64,000 nucleotides of DNA, from NCBI GenBank assembly GCA_024239075.1, contig JANBVI010000005.1, positions 45,108 to 109,107 on the forward strand. The letters run 5' to 3'. Numbering within the stretch: position 1 is the stretch's first letter; each line of letters opens with the position of its first letter. The notes below the pieces were generated by a model, which searched no databases, was not told where the DNA came from, and saw only the letters and a program-made list of their open reading frames with translations. A program made the translations under genes and the position numbers. This document shows, piece after piece, positions 63,790 to 64,000 of the stretch. The DNA is from Fischerella sp. CENA71 (GTDB lineage: Bacteria; Cyanobacteriota; Cyanobacteriia; Cyanobacteriales; Nostocaceae).

Positions 63790-63843
63790 CTGGTAACGCA
63801 TTTCACCAGAGTTGCAGCAGCTTCATAGATGCATCGTTAGTGC
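63790..63843. repeat. 54-bp direct repeat, right copy
   Basis: Second copy of the repeat at 62382, located 36 bases after the Rpn-family stop. It differs at two positions (TTCATAG instead of TTTGTAG). Confidence 0.85.
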
Positions 63844-63887
63844 AATCGCTATTCTGATATGCTGTGTTAATTACTACTTTATTGTTA

Positions 63888-64000
63888 GAGGGTGTTTGAA
63901 AAGTTTTGATGGGTCAAAATTTATGCTAATCGCCTCAGCATGATGCGAATCATGGCAAGGTAGATAAACGTCTCTGATGTTTCGGGTAATAACTCATAGT
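63888..64000 (-). mobile_element. Right part of an IS element with transposase C-terminus (runs off window)
   Basis: GAGGGTGTTTGAAAAGTTTT (63888-63907) looks like an IS terminal repeat. On the minus strand a transposase frame ends at 63921-63923 with the C-terminus ETSETFIYLAMIRIMLRRLA, typical of cyanobacterial IS5-type DDE transposases. The rest lies beyond position 64000. Confidence 0.7.

Overview
The window is a piece of a filamentous, probably heterocystous (Nostocales-type) cyanobacterial chromosome. It carries photosystem I genes (psaL, psaF, psaJ), phycocyanin genes (cpcB, cpcA), chlD, hemB and a Tic22-like gene. HIP1 palindromes (GCGATCGC) are frequent on both strands, and short heptanucleotide tandem repeats fill several intergenic spaces. 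Both are typical of that group. The genus cannot be fixed from the sequence alone.

Layout. 1-29 kb is mostly housekeeping: a partial class-A beta-lactamase-like hydrolase, remA-gmk, psaL, psaJ-psaF, tsaD, an alpha/beta hydrolase, a GlnD-like ACT protein, a GNAT gene, tRNA-Pro, the Tic22-like gene, prmC, tsaC, a degenerate histidine kinase, secF-secD-pdhB, a small XRE regulator, an SLH protein, hemB with a structured leader, prfC, an M48-like protein that has lost its HExxH residues, and an RRM protein. 29-44 kb holds a sucrose-phosphate-synthase-like glycosyltransferase, an RqcH/NFACT protein, a zinc-uptake cluster (porin, znuA, znuC, an SmtB-type repressor, znuB), tRNA-Phe, a drug-efflux operon (ABC ATPase and permease, MarR, MFS) and an aminotransferase.

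The most interesting part is about 44.6-57.3 kb, which reads as a sulfur-starvation island. A leftward set encodes a metal-dependent amidohydrolase, an orphan sulfonate-binding lipoprotein (SsuA-like), a TauD-type dioxygenase, an LLM-class monooxygenase and a thioredoxin-fold protein. Next to it is a stand-alone cpcB-cpcA pair whose products have no methionine beyond the initiator and no cysteine beyond the bilin-binding ones. That is the signature of the sulfur-sparing phycocyanin (Cpc3) described in Calothrix PCC 7601. The TauD protein (303 aa) contains one Met and no Cys. The LLM enzyme has no Cys. A 611-aa vanadium-haloperoxidase-like exported protein nearby has no Met or Cys after its signal peptide. 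A short NblA-like ORF lies divergent from cpcB. Four related sequence boxes (TACT...CGATAAA...CCGTA-like) sit in the promoter regions of these genes and may be a shared operator.

The right end is eroded and repeat-rich. It contains a frameshifted GNAT gene, an aldo/keto reductase with an in-frame TGA, a TTC38-like fragment, a collapsed MFS gene, a DHA2 transporter cut by an IS remnant, a 21-bp tandem array, a toxin-antitoxin pair flanked by a duplicated chlD tail, chlD itself, a 63-bp tandem repeat, an Rpn-family gene flanked by 54-bp repeats, and the end of an IS transposase. A 154-bp MITE with 16-bp terminal inverted repeats and a 19-bp target duplication interrupts a small gene near 44.3 kb.
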